A stretch of 64,000 bases of DNA. Origin: Actinomadura violacea. Lineage in GTDB: Bacteria > Actinomycetota > Actinomycetes > Streptosporangiales > Streptosporangiaceae. The stretch lies in NCBI RefSeq assembly GCF_017573465.1, contig NZ_JAGEPF010000003.1, positions 62,001 through 126,000 on the forward strand. The letters run 5' to 3'. Numbering within the stretch: the stretch's first letter is position 1; every line of letters starts with the position of its first letter. Made by a program: the position numbers and the translations under genes. This document shows, one piece after another, positions 61,581 through 64,000 of the stretch. Below the pieces are notes generated by a model. That model was not told the origin of the DNA. It saw only the letters and a program-made list of their open reading frames with translations, and did no database searches.

Positions 61581-64000
61581 CGGGTCTCCTTGGCAGCTGG
61601 TCGAGCCATGCGTCGACGGCCCGCACGGTCGTCGCGGCGTGTTCTCCCATCATGGTGAAATGGTCTCCGGGCACATCGACGACGGTGAGGCTGCTCGCGA
61701 ACGACCAGGAATGTCTCCGCGGTGCGCCGGCCCCGTCCGGGCCGGCCGTCGTCTCCTCGGCCCGGACCAGCAGTGTCGGTAGGGAAGTCTCCTGCATCGC
61801 ACCGCCCCAGTCCAGTGCGAAGTAATGCGCCATCGCCGTGAGCCAGGCGTCGTCACCGGCCTCTTCCCGCTGCCCGATATCAGCCAGCACCCTGCCGTTC
61901 ACGAGTTCTTCGAGCGCGGTGTTCATAGCCAGACCGCCCGGCGTTCCCGGGGTGCCGAGCGAATAGGTGTCCAAGAGGACCACCCCCGCCGGAACGGCCC
62001 CGCTTCCGGCCAGGTGAGCGGCCATGACGTGCGCTATGAGGCCCCCGGTCGAGTGCCCGGCCAGCACGAACGGCCCACCGTTCACGGATCTGCAGATATT
62101 GGCGACGTGCACGGCGACGAGTGCGTCGATGGAAGCGGCCAATGGTTCGCCGGCCACGAATCCCGGCGCCGGCAGGACGGACACCTCGCGGCGCCCGCCG
62201 AATGCGCCGGCGAACCGCGCGTATTCCCGTACTCCCGATCTGCCGACAAAGGAAGGGAAACAAATGAGGCCAGGCTCGGCCGATCCCCGCGCTACCGGCA
62301 AGGGGTACGGGACGTTCTTCAGTTCGGATCGAGTCGAAAATACCGGACGGAACGCGGCGAGGCCAACGATCAGCCGCAGCGCCTCCTCCGTTCTGCCGGT
62401 TCTGGCCGCCTGTTCGTACAGTGCGGCCACCGGCATTTCGGTTCTCACCGCTACGGGGCCGCTGGCGGCCACGTAGCGGCTGCGATCCGGCCGGTCGGCC
62501 CCTTCGGCTCGGCTCGATAGGCGGTCCCCCAGGGACTCCGCCAGCCGGGCCGGGGTGGGGTGGTCGAACACGGCCGTGCCGGGAAGGCGCAGACCGGTCG
62601 CGTCGGCCAGGCGGTTGCGCAGGATCACCGCGGTCATCGAGTCGAACCCCTGGCCGAGGAAGCCCGCCTCCGGGTCGACGCCGTCCGGTGAGTCGTGCCC
62701 GAGCACGAGGGCCGCCTCGCGCCGCACCAGGTCGAGCAGCAGCCGCGCCCGCTCGTCCGGGCCGGATCGGGCCAGCCGTTCGCGTAGCGGCGGGCCCGCG
62801 TCACCGGCCACCGCGGCTCGCGGACGGGCGGGCGGGCCGGCCAGGCTGTGCAGCAGCGGGGGCAGCGACCCGGTCCGCGCCGTCGAGCGCAGGAACTCCG
62901 GGTCGAGCCGCGCCGCCACCAGCAACGCCTCGTCCCCGGCCACTGCGCGGTCCAGCAGCGCCAAGCCGTCCTCCGCCGTCAGCGCGGTCATCCCGGTGCC
63001 CGCCAGGCGGGTGCTCGCCGCGGCGTCGTCCCCGTTCGGGCGGCGGGTCATGGTGCTTGGATCGGCCCACAGGCCCCACTGGACCGAGGTGGCGGGCAGG
63101 CCGGCCGCGCGCCGGCGGGCGGCAAGCGCGTCCAGGAACGCGTTCGCCGCCGCATACCCGCCCTGGCCGGTGCTGCCGACCGAGGCCGCGATCGAGGAGA
63201 ACAGCACGAACGCCCGCAGGTCCAGGTCCCGGGTCAGCTCGTGAAGGTGCCACGCCCCGTACGCCTTCGGCCGGAGCACCGCCTCGACCCGCGCCGGGGT
63301 GAGCGCGCTGATCACGCCGTCATCGAGTACCCCGGCCGCGTGGATCACGCCGCTCAGCGGGACGTCCCCCGGGATGCCGGCGATGAGGCCGGCGAGCGCC
63401 GCCCGGTCGGCGGCATCGCAGGCGGCCACCTGGAGGTCGCAGCCGCGGCCGGCGATGTCCGCGGCCAGAACGGCGACGCCCGGCGCGGCCGGCCCCGATC
63501 GGCCCGCCAGCACCAGCCGGCTCACCTGCGTGGACGTCAGATGCCGCGCCACCAGGCCGCCCAGCGTCCCGGTCCCACCCGTGATCAGTACGGTCCCGTG
63601 GCCGTACCGATCTGCGTCGGCGTCGGCGGCGCGCACGGGCGGGCGCGTCAGACGGCGCCCGAGGACGGCGCCGTCGCGGATCGCCACCTCGGGTTCGGCG
63701 CTGTCCAAGGCCGCCGCCAGCGCACCCGCGAGATCGTGCGGCGCAGCGCCGTCGGGCAGGTCGACCAGCAGCAGTCGGCCTGGGTTCTCCGACTGCGCGG
63801 ACCTCACCAGGCCCCACGCGGCCGCGGCGGCCATGTCCGCCACGCTCTCTCCGACACGTGCCGCGATGGCGCCGCGAGTCACCACGATCAGCCGGGACTC
63901 CGCAGGCCGGTCGCGCCGCAACCATTCCTGCACCGCTGCCAGGACATCGCTCACCGAGCGGCCGACGTCGCCCGTTTCGTTCGCGGCGGCCTGTCCGGCG
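61570..64000 (-). CDS. Type I PKS-C, terminal module (KR-ACP-TE visible; runs off the right edge)
   Basis: At least 809 residues, open at the right edge. Visible domains: the structural half of a KR (LIVVTRGAIAARVG, WGLVRSAQSENPGRLLLVDLPDG), catalytic KR ([24 protein letters not shown] so B-type, FVLFSSIAASVGSTGQGGYAAANAF), ACP (GQGFDSMTAVILRNRL) and a C-terminal thioesterase (GLICFPSFVGRSG, nucleophile AGHSTGGLIAHVMAAHL, LLDTYSLG, catalytic His in VPGDHFTMMGEH). This enzyme ends the assembly line by hydrolysis or cyclisation. It is transcribed first, ahead of the fkb-like genes and of PKS-A, so gene order is not collinear with chemistry. Confidence 0.93.
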   Translation of the reverse strand, partial: AGQAAANETGDVGRSVSDVLAAVQEWLRRDRPAESRLIVVTRGAIAARVGESVADMAAAAAWGLVRSAQSENPGRLLLVDLPDGAAPHDLAGALAAALDSAEPEVAIRDGAVLGRRLTRPPVRAADADADRYGHGTVLITGGTGTLGGLVARHLTSTQVSRLVLAGRSGPAAPGVAVLAADIAGRGCDLQVAACDAADRAALAGLIAGIPGDVPLSGVIHAAGVLDDGVISALTPARVEAVLRPKAYGAWHLHELTRDLDLRAFVLFSSIAASVGSTGQGGYAAANAFLDALAARRRAAGLPATSVQWGLWADPSTMTRRPNGDDAAASTRLAGTGMTALTAEDGLALLDRAVAGDEALLVAARLDPEFLRSTARTGSLPPLLHSLAGPPARPRAAVAGDAGPPLRERLARSGPDERARLLLDLVRREAALVLGHDSPDGVDPEAGFLGQGFDSMTAVILRNRLADATGLRLPGTAVFDHPTPARLAESLGDRLSSRAEGADRPDRSRYVAASGPVAVRTEMPVAALYEQAARTGRTEEALRLIVGLAAFRPVFSTRSELKNVPYPLPVARGSAEPGLICFPSFVGRSGVREYARFAGAFGGRREVSVLPAPGFVAGEPLAASIDALVAVHVANICRSVNGGPFVLAGHSTGGLIAHVMAAHLAGSGAVPAGVVLLDTYSLGTPGTPGGLAMNTALEELVNGRVLADIGQREEAGDDAWLTAMAHYFALDWGGAMQETSLPTLLVRAEETTAGPDGAGAPRRHSWSFASSLTVVDVPGDHFTMMGEHAATTVRAVDAWLDQLPRRPDGN

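Overview
The window is high-GC (roughly 70%) DNA with dense overlapping start/stop codons, GTG/TTG starts, modular type I polyketide synthases, LuxR/OmpR two-component pairs and DrrAB-type exporters. That points to a filamentous actinomycete; I cannot fix the genus from sequence alone. There are no rRNA or tRNA genes and no CRISPR array that I can see.

Layout. 1-4736: a divergently oriented, truncated acyl-CoA ligase, then a branched-chain-type ABC uptake operon (livH-livM-livG-livF, no binding protein in view) and a GntR/FCD regulator. 4797-7218: a DUF1963-type protein, then a DUF1330 protein divergent from a LysR regulator. 7274-9206: decayed DNA, namely the C-terminal half of an MFS pump broken by a frameshift, abutting a ~1.16 kb element bounded by inverted repeats that holds the 3' half of an IS5-type transposase plus an intact SAM methyltransferase. 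9954-20818: four transport/regulation units: an OmpR-type two-component system divergent from a BcrA-like ABC transporter, a MacB/FtsX-type ABC pair, and a TetR regulator divergent from a 14-TM drug exporter with four operator-like palindromes between them.

20856-64000 is one side of a hybrid NRPS/PKS cluster that runs off the right edge. It holds a StrR-like (ParB-fold) regulator, a LuxR-type two-component pair, a 79-aa DUF5988-like protein, two stand-alone C-A-PCP NRPS proteins, a heterodimeric ABC exporter, a 138-aa protein of unknown role, a type II thioesterase, an O-methyltransferase and a DrrAB exporter with its own DesK-type two-component system. A leftward operon then runs in transcription order: thioesterase-bearing terminal PKS (partial) -> fkbK-fkbJ-fkbI-fkbH-like hydroxymalonyl-ACP genes -> PKS-A (loading module + module) -> PKS-B (module) -> glycine-type NRPS.

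How it may work (inference). PKS-A starts with a KS whose catalytic Cys is Ala and an AT of methylmalonyl type (YASH), so a propionyl starter made by decarboxylation is likely. Two malonyl-type (HAFH) extension modules follow; the second has a dehydratase whose catalytic His is Arg. The fkb-like genes should supply hydroxymalonyl-ACP (or methoxymalonyl-ACP if a methyltransferase is elsewhere) to a module outside the window.

The most notable finds are: (1) three operator-like sites with exact StrR geometry (9-bp half-sites 11 bp apart) in front of NRPS-1, between the exporter operon and the thioesterase, and in front of PKS-A, matching a StrR-like regulator in the same window; (2) a ~1.1 kb, ~97% identical AT block in both extension modules with T/G-rich codon use unlike its flanks; (3) the inverted-repeat element carrying a methyltransferase passenger; (4) the loading KS with Ala, the DH with Arg and the NRPS condensation domain with Gln at catalytic positions.
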